A DNA stretch of 62,605 nucleotides, taken from NCBI GenBank assembly GCA_029259775.1, contig JAJDEN010000029.1:1-62605 (forward strand). Reading direction: 5' to 3'. Source of the stretch: Planctomycetota bacterium (GTDB lineage Bacteria; Planctomycetota; PLA2; JAEUHO01). The translations under genes were made by a program, and so were the position numbers. The notes below the pieces were generated by a model that searched no databases, was not told the origin of the DNA, and was given only the letters and a program-made list of their open reading frames with translations. Positions 25,870 through 34,709 of this stretch are shown here, one piece after another. Numbering within the stretch: position 1 is the first letter of the stretch; every line of letters starts with the position of its first letter.

Positions 25870-26598
25870 CTACTTGTCCTTGCCGCAAGGGCAGGGGCAG
25901 GCGCCGTCCTTGGCAGGAGCGCCCGTCGTGCCGGCATCGCCGGTCGCGGCCGAGGCGCCGACCTGCTTGGACTTGCTCTTGTCGCAGCCCTTGCAGTCCT
26001 TGCTCTTGTCGCAAGCACCCTTGTCGCAGGCCTTGTCCTTGCCGCAGCAGGAGCCCTTCTTGGCCTGGGTGCCGGAAGCACCGGCGTCGCCCGTGGGAGC
26101 CGAAGCGCCGTTCGCCTTGGCCTTGTCACAAGCAGCCTTGTCGCAAGCACCCTTGTCACAAGCAGCCTTGTCACAAGCGGCCTTGTCACAGCCACCCTTC
26201 TTCGCGGCGGCCATCTTCTTGAAGAAGGCGACCGTGTTGTCGGCCTTCCAGCCGTCCGCGATCATCGCGGTGCGCAGGCCGGCGAGCTTGCCGTCCTTGG
26301 CGGCGAACCATGCAGTCCACTGCTTGGCGCCCTTGTCCGTCGTGGGGCAACCGCAGCCGTCCCCTTCGGAGACCTGACCAGCGACCCACTTCATCATCGA
26401 CATGATGGGCGAGGGCGTGGCCGTAGCGGGCTTCTCGGGGGCGGCGTCGGTCTTGACGACGGGCTTGGCGACGGGCGCCACGTCAGCCGGGACCTTGTCA
26501 GCCACGACCTTGCCAGCCGGGACGTCTTCACCAGCGAACGCGATACCACCGGCGACGAGAGCGACGCCGAGAACGAGAGCAACAATCGAGTTGCGCAT
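25870..26598 (-). CDS. Secreted Cys-rich protein with tandem CDKAA repeats
   Basis: 242 residues. The signal peptide MRNSIVALVLGVALVAGGIAFA ends at AFA. A Pro/Lys/Val-rich linker is followed by a helical domain (PIMSMMKWVAGQVSEGDGCG, QWTAWFAAKDGKL). The C-terminal half has tandem CDK(A/G)A units (five then three copies), a CC pair and a terminal CPCPCGKDK. I count sixteen Cys in the mature protein, alternating with Lys/Asp, which suggests periplasmic metal binding. The start at 26598 is supported by GGAG 9 bases upstream. An in-frame ATG at 26613 lacks one. A hairpin terminator follows. I know of no assigned family. Confidence 0.75.
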   Translation of the reverse strand: MRNSIVALVLGVALVAGGIAFAGEDVPAGKVVADKVPADVAPVAKPVVKTDAAPEKPATATPSPIMSMMKWVAGQVSEGDGCGCPTTDKGAKQWTAWFAAKDGKLAGLRTAMIADGWKADNTVAFFKKMAAAKKGGCDKAACDKAACDKGACDKAACDKAKANGASAPTGDAGASGTQAKKGSCCGKDKACDKGACDKSKDCKGCDKSKSKQVGASAATGDAGTTGAPAKDGACPCPCGKDK

Positions 26599-26784
26599 AG
26601 ACTTGATCTCCATGAGGGGGGTTCCACCTCACAGCGGGCCGCCGGGGTCAGGAACTGAGCGCGGCGGCCGACCGTGAAGGGCGTGATGGTACCCCCATGC
26701 GGGCATCGAACCGGAATGGGGCGAGGACGATGGGCCCCGATCGTGCGCACCCCGAAGGAACAGCCCTCCGGAGCCCGCGGCCGC

Positions 26785-28170
26785 TCAACACTCGGGCAGG
26801 TTGACGGCGACAGCGAGGCCGCCCTCGCCGGTTTCCTTGTACTCGCGCTTCATGTCGTCCCCCGTGCGCTTCATCACCTGGACAACGCGGTCGAAGCTGA
26901 TCAAGTGCTCGCCGCCGGAGTGCAGCGCAAGCTGCGCCGCGCTCCAGGCCTTGGCGACGCCCATCGCGTTGCGCTCGATACAGGGTGCCTGCACCAGGCC
27001 CTTGAGTGGATCGCAGGTCAGGCCGAGGTTGTGCTCCATCGCGATCTCGGCGGCGTACTCGACGTCATCCGGATCACCGCCCAGGATCTCGCAGAGCGCG
27101 GCAGCCGCCATGGCCGTTGCGCTCCCCACCTCGCCCTGGCAGCCGACCTCGGCACCGGACAGGCTCGCGTGCGCCTTGATGAGGCTGCCGAACGCGCCCG
27201 CCGTCGCCAGCGCGCGACGGATGCGCGCTCGGTCGAGACCCAAGCGCTCGGCCGCCTCGGTCAAGACCGCCGGCAGGATGCCCGCGGCTCCGTTCGTGGG
27301 CGCGGTCACGACGCGTCCACCGGCGGCGTTCTCCTCGTTCACGGCGAAGGCGTAGGCCTGGGCGCGTGCGATGTGGGCGTAGCCCATCTCGAACGCGCCC
27401 GCCTCGACACGCTCGAAGAGATCGCGGGCCCGGCGCTTCAAGCCGAGGCCGCCGGGCAGGACGCCGGCCACGGCGACGCCGCGACGGATGCAGGCACCCA
27501 TCGCGTCCCACACTTGATCGAGACCGCGCAGGGTCGCATCGCTGCCGCCGTCCCACGCAGCCTCGTTCTCGAGTACCAGCTCGCCGATGGAGAGCCCCGC
27601 GGCTTTCGCAGCCTCGACCAAGGTGTCGCCATCGGCGTAGGCATGCTTGGGCGCCCCACGGTCGTCGAGGATGTCCGACATCGCCTCGTCGGCCTCGCGT
27701 ACGAAGCCGCCCCCGACGGAGCACCACGTCTGCTCCAACAACAGGACGTCGTCCTCATCGAAGGCGCGGCAGACCATGGTGTTGGGGTGCGGCAGGCTCT
27801 CTCCGCGGTAGGCGCGGTACGGCAGGAACACGACGTCGTCCGGCGAGATCCGCACGCCGCCAGCGCCCCACGGGATCTCCGGTCGCGGACCCAGCGTCGC
27901 GCGGATGTCGAGCAGCGCGTCCACGTCGCATGTGTCGGGGTGCCAGCCCAGCAACCCCCCCAGCACGGCGCGATCGGCGCCGTGACCGTGGCCCGTCGCA
28001 CTGAGCGAGCCCTTCAGCTCGACGTGGACGCGGGCGGGCACGACGCCGTCGGCTTCCAAGCGCTCGCGGAAGCGACGCGCCGCTCGCATGGGGCCCACGG
28101 TGTGGCTGGAGCTCGGGCCCGGTCCGATGCGGTAGAGCTCGAGCAGGCGCGTGGTGATGGGCGCGGTCAT
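26785..28170 (-). CDS. sdaA: L-serine dehydratase, iron-sulfur type, single chain
   Basis: 461 residues, the usual length for one-chain enzymes. It deaminates L-serine to pyruvate and ammonia using a 4Fe-4S cluster. The N-terminal beta domain carries the hallmark SSSHTVGPM. The C-terminal alpha domain has [32 protein letters not shown] and APCIERN, whose Cys residues are the cluster ligands. The start is the ATG at 28170. The open frame further upstream overlaps the neighbouring gene and is not part of the protein. It is separated from the leftward gene before it by 35 bp, so it could be the third gene of the 31246-26785 run. Confidence 0.93.
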   Translation of the reverse strand: MTAPITTRLLELYRIGPGPSSSHTVGPMRAARRFRERLEADGVVPARVHVELKGSLSATGHGHGADRAVLGGLLGWHPDTCDVDALLDIRATLGPRPEIPWGAGGVRISPDDVVFLPYRAYRGESLPHPNTMVCRAFDEDDVLLLEQTWCSVGGGFVREADEAMSDILDDRGAPKHAYADGDTLVEAAKAAGLSIGELVLENEAAWDGGSDATLRGLDQVWDAMGACIRRGVAVAGVLPGGLGLKRRARDLFERVEAGAFEMGYAHIARAQAYAFAVNEENAAGGRVVTAPTNGAAGILPAVLTEAAERLGLDRARIRRALATAGAFGSLIKAHASLSGAEVGCQGEVGSATAMAAAALCEILGGDPDDVEYAAEIAMEHNLGLTCDPLKGLVQAPCIERNAMGVAKAWSAAQLALHSGGEHLISFDRVVQVMKRTGDDMKREYKETGEGGLAVAVNLPEC

Positions 28171-28205
28171 GGACCCATGGTACGGCGTGCACCGAAGGAG
28201 TCGCT

Positions 28206-29732
28206 TTACGTACGCGGCTGGAACAGCAGGGCGGAGTGGACGGGCCTGATGCGCACGACCTCCGATTCCCCCGCGATGATCTCGGTGCTGGGAAGGTCCA
28301 CCACGAGACCCTCGATGAGCATGCGCTTGGACGAGCCGCCGTCCAGGTTCAGCGCCACATGGCACCCGAGGTGCTTCATGAGACGCGCAGCGTCGCCGAG
28401 CGTCATGCCCAGCGCACGTTCGACGTTGCGCCCGTCGATGGCCGCGACCACGACATGACCGTCGGCATCGATGCCCGCCACCATGCGCGCGAGGAGATTC
28501 TGGTCGCCCGTCTCGTCCTGCGAGAAGGTGATCGGAGGCGCCGTGCCCCAGAGATCCTCCGCACGCATGTCGATGGCCGGCTCGCCGTCCTGCAGCAGGA
28601 GCGGGCCGCCGCTTACGCCGTTGACGGCGGGCACGCCTGGCGTGACCTCGGGGGGACCGTAGCTCACGCGCCCCCCCACCTGCCATGCGGGCGAGAGTCC
28701 CTCGTGCGGGATCGCGACGAAGCCGTTGAGTGGAACAGCGAGGGCTGCGCCGACCGCGACGATGCGCTCGCCCACGACGGCGATGGACGGTTCGTCGGGT
28801 CCCACCGACGCGGCCGCGCGATTGACGAACCTGCTCGGGGGCAGCGGGCTGTCCCCCACATGCACGGCGACGTCCGCAAGACCGACCCGGCGGATCGCCA
28901 CACTGCCGTCCCCACCACCCAGCAGGGCGGCCCGCCGGAAGACGGGCGGGCTGGAGAGCTTGCCACCGCAGAGCAGCAGCCCGACGGGATCGTGGCGTTC
29001 GCTCGGCGGATCGATGTCGTCCTCGGAGTAGAGGAAGAACCCGCCCGATACGGCGGCCACCGCGCCGGGTTCCAACGCCTCGGCAAACGTCTGCCCCGCC
29101 CGCGTCATCGGCCACAGATCGCGCGCGCACATGCGGATCTGCTGCGGGTCGACGCGCAGCACGTTGACGTGCACCGGCATGCCGCCGGCAAGACCGTCGA
29201 GGGTCGCGTGCCGCATGCCCGGCACGAGCTCACGCCACACGGCCGCGTCGACGAGCTCGCGCAGGCGGTGCGGACTCGCGGACCACTGCGGATGCAGCAA
29301 CTGCGCGGCGTGGCTGTAGTAGAAGTCCGCCAGGGCGCGGACGCGCTTGAGCCGCGGCGGCGGTGCTTCCAGGATCCCGCGCAGCCGCACATGGAGCCCC
29401 ACGCGCAGGATGCGGGCCGCCGGCGACCCGAGCCGGCGGAGGATGCCGTCGGTGGCGGCGGTTCGGCGCGCGAACGTAGCCGGCTGCCGACCCTCGGCCT
29501 CGGGTGAGAGGCTGCGGGTCAGCGCCTTGACGTCGATCTCCCCGGCCCACGCGGCCTCGAGTCTGTCGAAGCCGTCGCCCCACGTGGGCTCGGGCGGAGG
29601 CGGAGGTCCGCCGCGCGGAAAGGGGACGGCAAACGTATCCAGCGCCGCCAAGAGAGCGGCGGGCACATCGTGCCTGGCCCCATGGCTACGGCAGACGTCG
29701 ATCCACGTAGGCGGCCCCTCGGCTGCGCTCAT
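28206..29732 (-). CDS. Phosphodiester glycosidase (NAGPA)-domain protein
   Basis: 508 residues with no obvious signal peptide. The C-terminal ~300 residues are a phosphodiester-glycosidase/NAGPA domain: AVSGGFFLYSE, VVAAIDGRNVERALGMTLGD, LKHLGCHVALNLDGGSSKRM. In the family this domain removes N-acetylglucosamine from phosphodiesters or hydrolyses related bonds. The N-terminal ~170 residues are Arg/Leu-rich and helical with a Pro stretch (GGPPPPPEP). The ATG overlaps the preceding stop as ATGA, so it is translationally coupled to the HEAT protein. The natural substrate is unknown. The absence of a signal sequence is odd for this family. Confidence 0.8.
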   Translation of the reverse strand: MSAAEGPPTWIDVCRSHGARHDVPAALLAALDTFAVPFPRGGPPPPPEPTWGDGFDRLEAAWAGEIDVKALTRSLSPEAEGRQPATFARRTAATDGILRRLGSPAARILRVGLHVRLRGILEAPPPRLKRVRALADFYYSHAAQLLHPQWSASPHRLRELVDAAVWRELVPGMRHATLDGLAGGMPVHVNVLRVDPQQIRMCARDLWPMTRAGQTFAEALEPGAVAAVSGGFFLYSEDDIDPPSERHDPVGLLLCGGKLSSPPVFRRAALLGGGDGSVAIRRVGLADVAVHVGDSPLPPSRFVNRAAASVGPDEPSIAVVGERIVAVGAALAVPLNGFVAIPHEGLSPAWQVGGRVSYGPPEVTPGVPAVNGVSGGPLLLQDGEPAIDMRAEDLWGTAPPITFSQDETGDQNLLARMVAGIDADGHVVVAAIDGRNVERALGMTLGDAARLMKHLGCHVALNLDGGSSKRMLIEGLVVDLPSTEIIAGESEVVRIRPVHSALLFQPRT

Positions 29733-31246
29733 CGATCATCCGCGCCGTCGTCGGTGTCTTCGAGCCAGTACGTGGCCATCTCGCGAACGTCCTTGTCCGT
29801 GTCGCTCAGCGCGAGCTTGAGATGCGCGAGCGCACGCTTGTCTTCGGACACGAGCTCACCCAAGCCGTCCACCGCCTCGGCCCGCACCTTGGGCTCACTA
29901 TCCTTGAGCAACTCCGCCAGCATCTCGAGCTTGGCGTCGACGCTCGTGCGGTGCATCAGGACGGACTGCACAGCCGTGATCCGAACCTTCACGTTACGCG
30001 AGCGCGTGAGGCCGAACAGGCGCTGGATCGCGAGCGTCTTGTCGCCCGGTATCGAGCTCAGCTCACCGAGGGCCTGCACGGCGCTGACCCAGCGACTCTC
30101 GTCCTTCTTCGCGCCCAACAACTCCTCGATGGCTGCCATGTAGGGCCCGGTCTCGGTTCCGATGTGGGCCATGGCCGTGATGGCGCGCGTGCGCGCGTCG
30201 ACGTCGGCGTCGACCAGCAGCGGCACGAGGAGGGGCGAGAGCACGGCCTTGTCGACCTTGCGCTTCACGAGCTCCTCGATGCCGATCACACGCGCGATCC
30301 CGCTGAGTTCGCGTACGACAGCCAAGACCTCGCTGACCGAGCCCGAGAACAGCGTGTCGCGCGCGATCTTCGCCACCCACTTGTCGCCCGGGTGCAGCTC
30401 GCGCGCGAGCCGCAGCCGCACCTGGTGGCTGGTCGGGTCCACCGCGGCAAGGGCCTTCAGGGCGGAGCGCTCGTGCGGCCAGCTGCCGTCACGCTTGTCG
30501 TGGGCCTCGAGGAGCACGGGCACGAGGGCCCGGACCTTCTCGCCGCGGGCGCGGACACGGTCCAGGATCCAGCTCGACGCTTCATCCCCCGTCCCGCCGG
30601 CGCGCAGGACATCGGCCACGGCATCGTGGGTGCTGAAGTCCTGGGGATCGATTTGCATGAGGACTTCCGCTGCGAGCGCCCGCGTGTACGGGGTGCGCTC
30701 CGCGTCACGGCTGAGCTCCAGCAGCGCGTTCATCTGCTCGCGGACGTGGTGCCCGAGGACGCCAAGCGCCGCAAGCACGCCATGCAAGGCACGCGGATCC
30801 TTGCTCGCGCGCGCCGTCTCGAACGCGGCCAGCACCTCGTCCTTGTGGCGCAGGGTCCTGGCCCTCGAAGGTGCGAGGAAACGGTTGATCAGCAGGTAGG
30901 CGCCCAAGCCCTCTTGCCCGGCGACCAAGCGGGAGCCGTCGGCCCCTCCCAACAGGATCTGGATCAAGCGCCCCTTGCCTCCTTCCACCCAGGCCCACAG
31001 CTTCGCGAACGACTCGCGCGTCGTCTTGGCCTGCAGCGTCGTGTGGATCTCGTACGGAAGCGGTTTCGCCGCACGCGTCATGAGGACGCCGGGCGGGGGC
31101 TCGACGGCAGCCGCAGGTTCAGGCGGCGCGGCCTTCTTGGTCGCAGGCTCGTCCCTCGACGTGTCCGCGTCGTCGTCTTGGAGCAGCGCCCATGCGACGG
31201 CGCCCGCGGCCCAGACAATGAGGAGGAGAGGGAGGAGCTTGCGCAT
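29729..31246 (-). CDS. Membrane-anchored HEAT-repeat protein
   Basis: 505 residues. MRKLLPLLLIVWAAGAVAWALL anchors the protein, then a Lys/Pro/Ala linker (TKKAAPPEPAAAVEPPP) leads into helical repeats through most of the chain (VPLLVDADVDARTRAITAMA, VSAVQALGELSSIPGDKTLA, LLKDSEPKVRAEAVDGLGEL). Repeats of ~35-40 residues with D-x-x-V-R-x-x-A fit HEAT/PBS-lyase-like arrays used for protein contacts, here exported. Its stop overlaps the start of the glycosidase-domain gene, suggesting that the two proteins act together. It is divergent from the 31350 gene. Confidence 0.8.
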   Translation of the reverse strand: MRKLLPLLLIVWAAGAVAWALLQDDDADTSRDEPATKKAAPPEPAAAVEPPPGVLMTRAAKPLPYEIHTTLQAKTTRESFAKLWAWVEGGKGRLIQILLGGADGSRLVAGQEGLGAYLLINRFLAPSRARTLRHKDEVLAAFETARASKDPRALHGVLAALGVLGHHVREQMNALLELSRDAERTPYTRALAAEVLMQIDPQDFSTHDAVADVLRAGGTGDEASSWILDRVRARGEKVRALVPVLLEAHDKRDGSWPHERSALKALAAVDPTSHQVRLRLARELHPGDKWVAKIARDTLFSGSVSEVLAVVRELSGIARVIGIEELVKRKVDKAVLSPLLVPLLVDADVDARTRAITAMAHIGTETGPYMAAIEELLGAKKDESRWVSAVQALGELSSIPGDKTLAIQRLFGLTRSRNVKVRITAVQSVLMHRTSVDAKLEMLAELLKDSEPKVRAEAVDGLGELVSEDKRALAHLKLALSDTDKDVREMATYWLEDTDDGADDR

Positions 31247-31349
31247 GTGGCGTGATTCTAGCCCTCAGGGCGCGGGGGTGGCCTCTGTATGCTGCGAGGA
31301 GCCGCGTGGATGCGCCGAACCCGGCGACGAGGCGGCGGAAAGAGGGCCC

Positions 31350-31901
31350 ATGACGCAATCTGGAGGCGGGTTCCCGATCGGAAAGCTCGTGTCGTTGGCG
31401 GTCCTGCTCGGTCTGACCGTGCTCCCCGTCGTCAGCTGCCAGCCGCTCGAGTTCAAGGGTCACGAGATCCTGCGCAACAAGCCTCCGGACACCGACGGCA
31501 TCACGGATGTGCTGAAGGGCGGCCTCGGCGGGGCTCCCGGCGTCCCGGGCCTCACCACGACCCCTGGCAAGCCGGACCGCGACACGTTGTTCCCGCCGGA
31601 GCAATGTTGGATGCACTGGCTCTACCTCGCGATCTTCGGTGCCGCCCTCACCTCGATCTTCCTGCGCTCCGGATCCCCCGCGCGCGCGGCGCTGGGCGCC
31701 TTCGGCATCGCTGGGCTGATCGTGTTCCTGGAGCGCTTCCAGGCCGGGGTGGTCGGGGACGATCCATCGTCCAAGACCGGCGCGGCCCTCAACCTGTTCA
31801 AGTGGGACCTGGGCGCCTACGTGGCCGTGGCCGGCTTTGCGATCATGATCATCGAGTGCCTTCGCGCGCGGCCCCGCGGATCGTCACGCGTCGTCGACTG
31901 A
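31350..31901 (+). CDS. Three-span membrane protein of unknown function
   Basis: 183 residues. Hydrophobic helices lie at about 12-30 (VSLAVLLGLTVLPVVSC), 88-106 (LYLAIFGAALTSIFL), 112-130 and 153-172. The first loop is Gly/Pro-rich (GGLGGAPGVPGLTTTPG). A Cys at 30 (VVSC) could make it a lipoprotein, but later spans are present. I see no family. The start at ATG 31350 is preferred because the upstream frame runs across the opposite-strand gene's 5' end. It is divergent from the HEAT gene with a 103 bp gap. Confidence 0.6.
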   Translation: MTQSGGGFPIGKLVSLAVLLGLTVLPVVSCQPLEFKGHEILRNKPPDTDGITDVLKGGLGGAPGVPGLTTTPGKPDRDTLFPPEQCWMHWLYLAIFGAALTSIFLRSGSPARAALGAFGIAGLIVFLERFQAGVVGDDPSSKTGAALNLFKWDLGAYVAVAGFAIMIIECLRARPRGSSRVVD

Positions 31902-31998
31902 CGGCGGGCACGTGCAGCGTCCTCGGGACCTTGGGCCCGCGATGCCTCTCGGCGGTCACGTGGGCCGACCCACCGCGTACACGCTGTGAGAACTCGCG

Positions 31999-32028
31999 GG
32001 GAACCCGCCGGGAACCAGGGGATACGTA
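31999..32028 (+). promoter_or_regulatory. Possible ECF-type promoter upstream of the sigma factor gene
   Basis: GGGAACC occurs twice in tandem, 11 bp apart (31999-32005 and 32010-32016). The first copy, 19 bp before CGTA (32025-32028), resembles the GGAAC / CGT elements recognised by many ECF sigma factors. If real, the sigma factor would drive its own operon. The spacing is longer than the common 16-17 bp, so this is tentative. Confidence 0.35.
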
Positions 32029-32058
32029 GGGGCCTGGCTACCGGAGCGTGTAGGGGAC

Positions 32059-32640
32059 ATGTCGCGCGAAGTTGAACCTCGGGGGAACGATCCCTTGGCC
32101 GAGCCCGCGTTCCGCGCGCGGGTCCGGCGACGCGACCCCGCCGCCTGGGAAGCCCTGTACGCCGCCTACGGCGTGCGCCTGCGCCGGCTCGCCCATCGCG
32201 TCTTGCCCGCGCGCCTGGATCCTGAAGCCGTAGCGCAGCAGGCGTGGGTCCGCGGCCTGCACAAGGCCAAGCACTACGATCCAGCGCGGGCCCCGTATCC
32301 GTGGCTCAGCACCATCTGCGTGAACCTGTGCATCTCCCTCCTGCGCCGGGAGGGCGTACGGCGCCGCCACGAGCAGGAGGTGATCCATGCCGAGGGTGGA
32401 ATCGGCCTGCTTGGCCGAACAGGTGGTCACGGAGAGAGCAGCGCGCGCGTACGAAGAGGTGTGGCGGCGCTTGCGCGCCCGCTGCAGCAGATCGTCTACC
32501 TCCGCTACGCCTGCGAATACGCGATGGCCGACGTCGCGCAGCTCCTGGGCATCAGCGAGGCGGCGGCGCGCAAGCGGATGAGCCGAGCCTACGAGAAGCT
32601 GAGAATGGACCTGGACGACCTGAAGGGCCTCAAGGACTGA
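32059..32640 (+). CDS. ECF RNA polymerase sigma factor
   Basis: 193 residues, a two-domain extracytoplasmic-function sigma factor. Region 2 (about 15-95) includes WEALYAAYGVRLRRLAHRV and WLSTICVNLCISLLRR. Region 4 (about 140-190) contains the helix-turn-helix MADVAQLLGISEAAARKRMS. It directs transcription from GGAAC-type promoters after release from an anti-sigma factor. The next gene starts one base after its TGA and encodes a membrane protein, the probable anti-sigma. A candidate self-regulated promoter lies upstream. Regulated targets could include the small Ig-like gene at 34074. Confidence 0.9.
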   Translation: MSREVEPRGNDPLAEPAFRARVRRRDPAAWEALYAAYGVRLRRLAHRVLPARLDPEAVAQQAWVRGLHKAKHYDPARAPYPWLSTICVNLCISLLRREGVRRRHEQEVIHAEGGIGLLGRTGGHGESSARVRRGVAALARPLQQIVYLRYACEYAMADVAQLLGISEAAARKRMSRAYEKLRMDLDDLKGLKD

Positions 32641-32641
32641 C

Positions 32642-34003
32642 ATGACCCGACGCGACACCCACACGCCGAACGACGGTCACCTGGAGCGCGAGCTCGAGGC
32701 CGCCCTGGGCGGTGCGTCAAGCGGCGCGGCGGACGATCTTGCGCCCCGCGACGCCGGCGAGGCCATGGGCAGCGCCTTCGGCAGCTTCCGCCAAACACGC
32801 CGCCGGCGGCTCACGGCGGTGTCTGCCGTCGTCCTGCTCGTGGGCCTTGGGGGCCTTTTCTACGCCCGGACCCAGCCCACCTCCCCCACGGCCGTCGACA
32901 AGACGGACCCCGTGGCGTACGCGAACTACCTCTACAAGCGCATCGTTCCGAAGGAGGGGGATTCGAACTACTGGGATCGCGAACTTCTGAAGCGCGACGC
33001 CGAAGCTAGGGCCGAGTACGTCGCGGCCCTGGATCACCCGAATACGATCGTGCGACGGACCGCCCTGTTCGGGCTAGACGCGAGTGGCGTTCCGATCCCC
33101 GACCAGAGCCTCCGGACGTTGCTCATCGAACACCGCGAGGACCTGTCGACGCCCCTGCTGGTCGCTTCAGGCGGGTCCATGCGCCGCGCCGTCACGGAAG
33201 CGATCGAACGTAGTCGCCTGGCCACGCTGCAGAGGGTACTCGGGACGATGTGGACGCAGGCCAGCCGCGGCGAGTTGGAGATTGCGCCGGACGTGATCAC
33301 TCCGTTCTTGAGCCACGAGACCGCCGGTGTCCGCATGACGGCCCTGAACACGCTCAGCTTCCTGCCGTCGTACCGACCCGACGCAGAGATCGAACGCCTG
33401 ATGCGCGCCGACCCCGATCGGACGGTGCGACTCGCCGCGACGGACGTCATGTCGAAGCGCGGTGGCGCACGTGGCATCGCAAGAATCTATGCGCTCTTGC
33501 GCAACTTGAAGTACCCGGAGGACGAACGCGTGCTGCTGTACAACGTCAGAGAGACCGCCGGCTTCGACGCGTTCGCCCTGGAGCGTCTCGATGCGCCCGA
33601 TGTCAGCCTCCAGGTGAAGCTGCAATACGCGCTGCACCTCGCCCGGGCCGGGGATGGGGCACCCGCTGACAAACTCATGCGTCGCGCATTCGCCGGCAGC
33701 GACGCGAATGAAGTTCTCTCCGCGCTCACCGTATGCACGACGCTCAAGCGCGATGATCTCCGCCCCATCGTGGTCGCTGCCTGGGAGCGGCTCGCGCCCG
33801 AGGAACGAAGCCACGTGTCGCGCTCGCTCGCGATCTGGGATCTGAACTCCGGCGAGCGCCATCGCATGCTGTCGGGCGTCAAACTGGCGCGCGTCCTGGG
33901 CCGCATGCAGATGAGCTTCGCGCTGAAACGGCACGTGGATGCCGGAGATCCGAGCGTGCGCGCGGCCGTGAGGACACTGTTGGCGGAGTGGAAGAAGCCC
34001 TAA
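32642..34003 (+). CDS. Probable anti-sigma factor with one membrane span and exported HEAT-like domain
   Basis: 453 residues. A short cytoplasmic part (1-54, with HLERELEAALGG) is followed by one span at 57-75 (AVSAVVLLVGLGGLFYA) and ~370 extracytoplasmic residues of helical repeats (PNTIVRRTALFGLDASG, VRMTALNTLSFLPSYRPDAE, TVRLAATDVMSKRGGA) with HEAT spacing. Co-translation with the ECF gene and the topology argue for an anti-sigma role. The N-terminus has no recognisable zinc anti-sigma motif (no HxxxCxxC), so this is inference from context. An exported HEAT array as the sensor would be unusual. Confidence 0.7.
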   Translation: MTRRDTHTPNDGHLERELEAALGGASSGAADDLAPRDAGEAMGSAFGSFRQTRRRRLTAVSAVVLLVGLGGLFYARTQPTSPTAVDKTDPVAYANYLYKRIVPKEGDSNYWDRELLKRDAEARAEYVAALDHPNTIVRRTALFGLDASGVPIPDQSLRTLLIEHREDLSTPLLVASGGSMRRAVTEAIERSRLATLQRVLGTMWTQASRGELEIAPDVITPFLSHETAGVRMTALNTLSFLPSYRPDAEIERLMRADPDRTVRLAATDVMSKRGGARGIARIYALLRNLKYPEDERVLLYNVRETAGFDAFALERLDAPDVSLQVKLQYALHLARAGDGAPADKLMRRAFAGSDANEVLSALTVCTTLKRDDLRPIVVAAWERLAPEERSHVSRSLAIWDLNSGERHRMLSGVKLARVLGRMQMSFALKRHVDAGDPSVRAAVRTLLAEWKKP

Positions 34004-34073
34004 GGCGCGCAGCGCAGGCTAAGGATCCACACCGCATCTGGTCGATGGGATTCCCCACAGGAGGGGAATTCCC

Positions 34074-34382
34074 ATGAGCCACTACGAACGCACTTCCACG
34101 CGACATTCTTCTACGGGCACGGGGCTACACGCCCAGGTCAACCCGAACCCGTTTCAGGCAGCCGAGGGCTACCAGATCACCGTGACGGGCGGCGTGCCGC
34201 CCTACACCTTCGAGGCGAAGGACTCGCCGCCCAACCCGCCTGGTGTGCACGTGACGCACGAAGGCGGGATGGCGCACGTGACCGTGCCGGCGGACACGCC
34301 TCCGGGAACGAAGGTCTATGTGGACGTGAAGGAAACTGGCACCTCCCCGCAGACGGCGAACACGGTCAACACCGTCGCCTAG
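34074..34382 (+). CDS. Small Ig-like beta-sandwich protein (102 aa)
   Basis: The segment YQITVTGGVPPYTFEAKDSP is the repeating core of putative-Ig domains (VTGGVPPYTF...A), followed by AHVTVPADTPPGTKVYVDVK. The protein has no signal peptide and no Cys. An AGGAGG ribosome site lies 9 bases before ATG 34074 and a strong terminator follows, so it is a well-expressed monocistronic or last gene. The position after the sigma/anti-sigma pair makes it a candidate output of that system. Its function and localisation are unknown. Confidence 0.7.
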   Translation: MSHYERTSTRHSSTGTGLHAQVNPNPFQAAEGYQITVTGGVPPYTFEAKDSPPNPPGVHVTHEGGMAHVTVPADTPPGTKVYVDVKETGTSPQTANTVNTVA

Positions 34383-34419
34383 GCACCGTCGTTCGACGGA
34401 CGACCTACTCACCGAGCTT

Positions 34420-34455
34420 CGCCCCCCTCGTGTTTTGCACGTGGGGGGCGTTTCT
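34420..34455 (+). terminator. Intrinsic terminator after the Ig-like gene
   Basis: CGCCCCCCTCGTG (34420-34432) and CACGTGGGGGGCG (34438-34450) pair with one mismatch around a TTTTG loop, followed by TTTCTCGT. It lies 38 bp after the stop of the 34074 gene and is the clearest rightward terminator in the window. Confidence 0.8.
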
Positions 34456-34709
34456 CGTCTCAACGCGCGCGTTCTAGAGCGCAGCGGCAGGGGGAGAAGT
34501 GAGGGGTGGCGAAGTAGGGGGCTCCACCACCCCTCGGGGTACACATTCCCCTTGGGGTACACATTCCCCTTGGGGTTACCTGCGGTCAGATGACCGCTCA
34601 GCGCACCTACCGGTACGTCCAAGCTCGTGACATGTGACCGTGATTTGCATCCGCCCTGTCGTCGGTTGGTGATCTCTCCCCTAGGATCGAGCGGCAAGGG
34701 AGGGCATCC
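34456..34709. other. Intergenic region with an 18 bp tandem repeat, no gene recognised
   Basis: Follows the terminator of the Ig-like gene and precedes the peptidase gene. It contains the repeat at 34536-34576 and AGCGGCAAGGGAGGGCATCC before the next ATG as ribosome site. I see no coding frame or RNA gene with support here. Confidence 0.4.
34536..34576. repeat. Tandem repeat GGGGTACACATTCCCCTT, 2.3 copies
   Basis: Two exact 18 bp units (34536-34553 and 34554-34571) are followed by the first five bases of a third. Each unit has GGGG and CCCC ends, so it can fold or act as a repeated protein site. It lies ~130 bp upstream of the peptidase gene. Confidence 0.75.

Noticed and set aside
24231..26598. 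A multi-gene antiphage island centred on the TIR gene
   Set aside because: The neighbours (DUF2891 lipoprotein, Cys-rich secreted protein) are not known defence partners and are separately transcribed, so only the TIR protein itself is of interest.
34536..34576. CRISPR-like array
   Set aside because: Units are directly abutting with no spacers and only ~2 copies, so this is a simple tandem repeat. I saw no other direct-repeat array with spacers.
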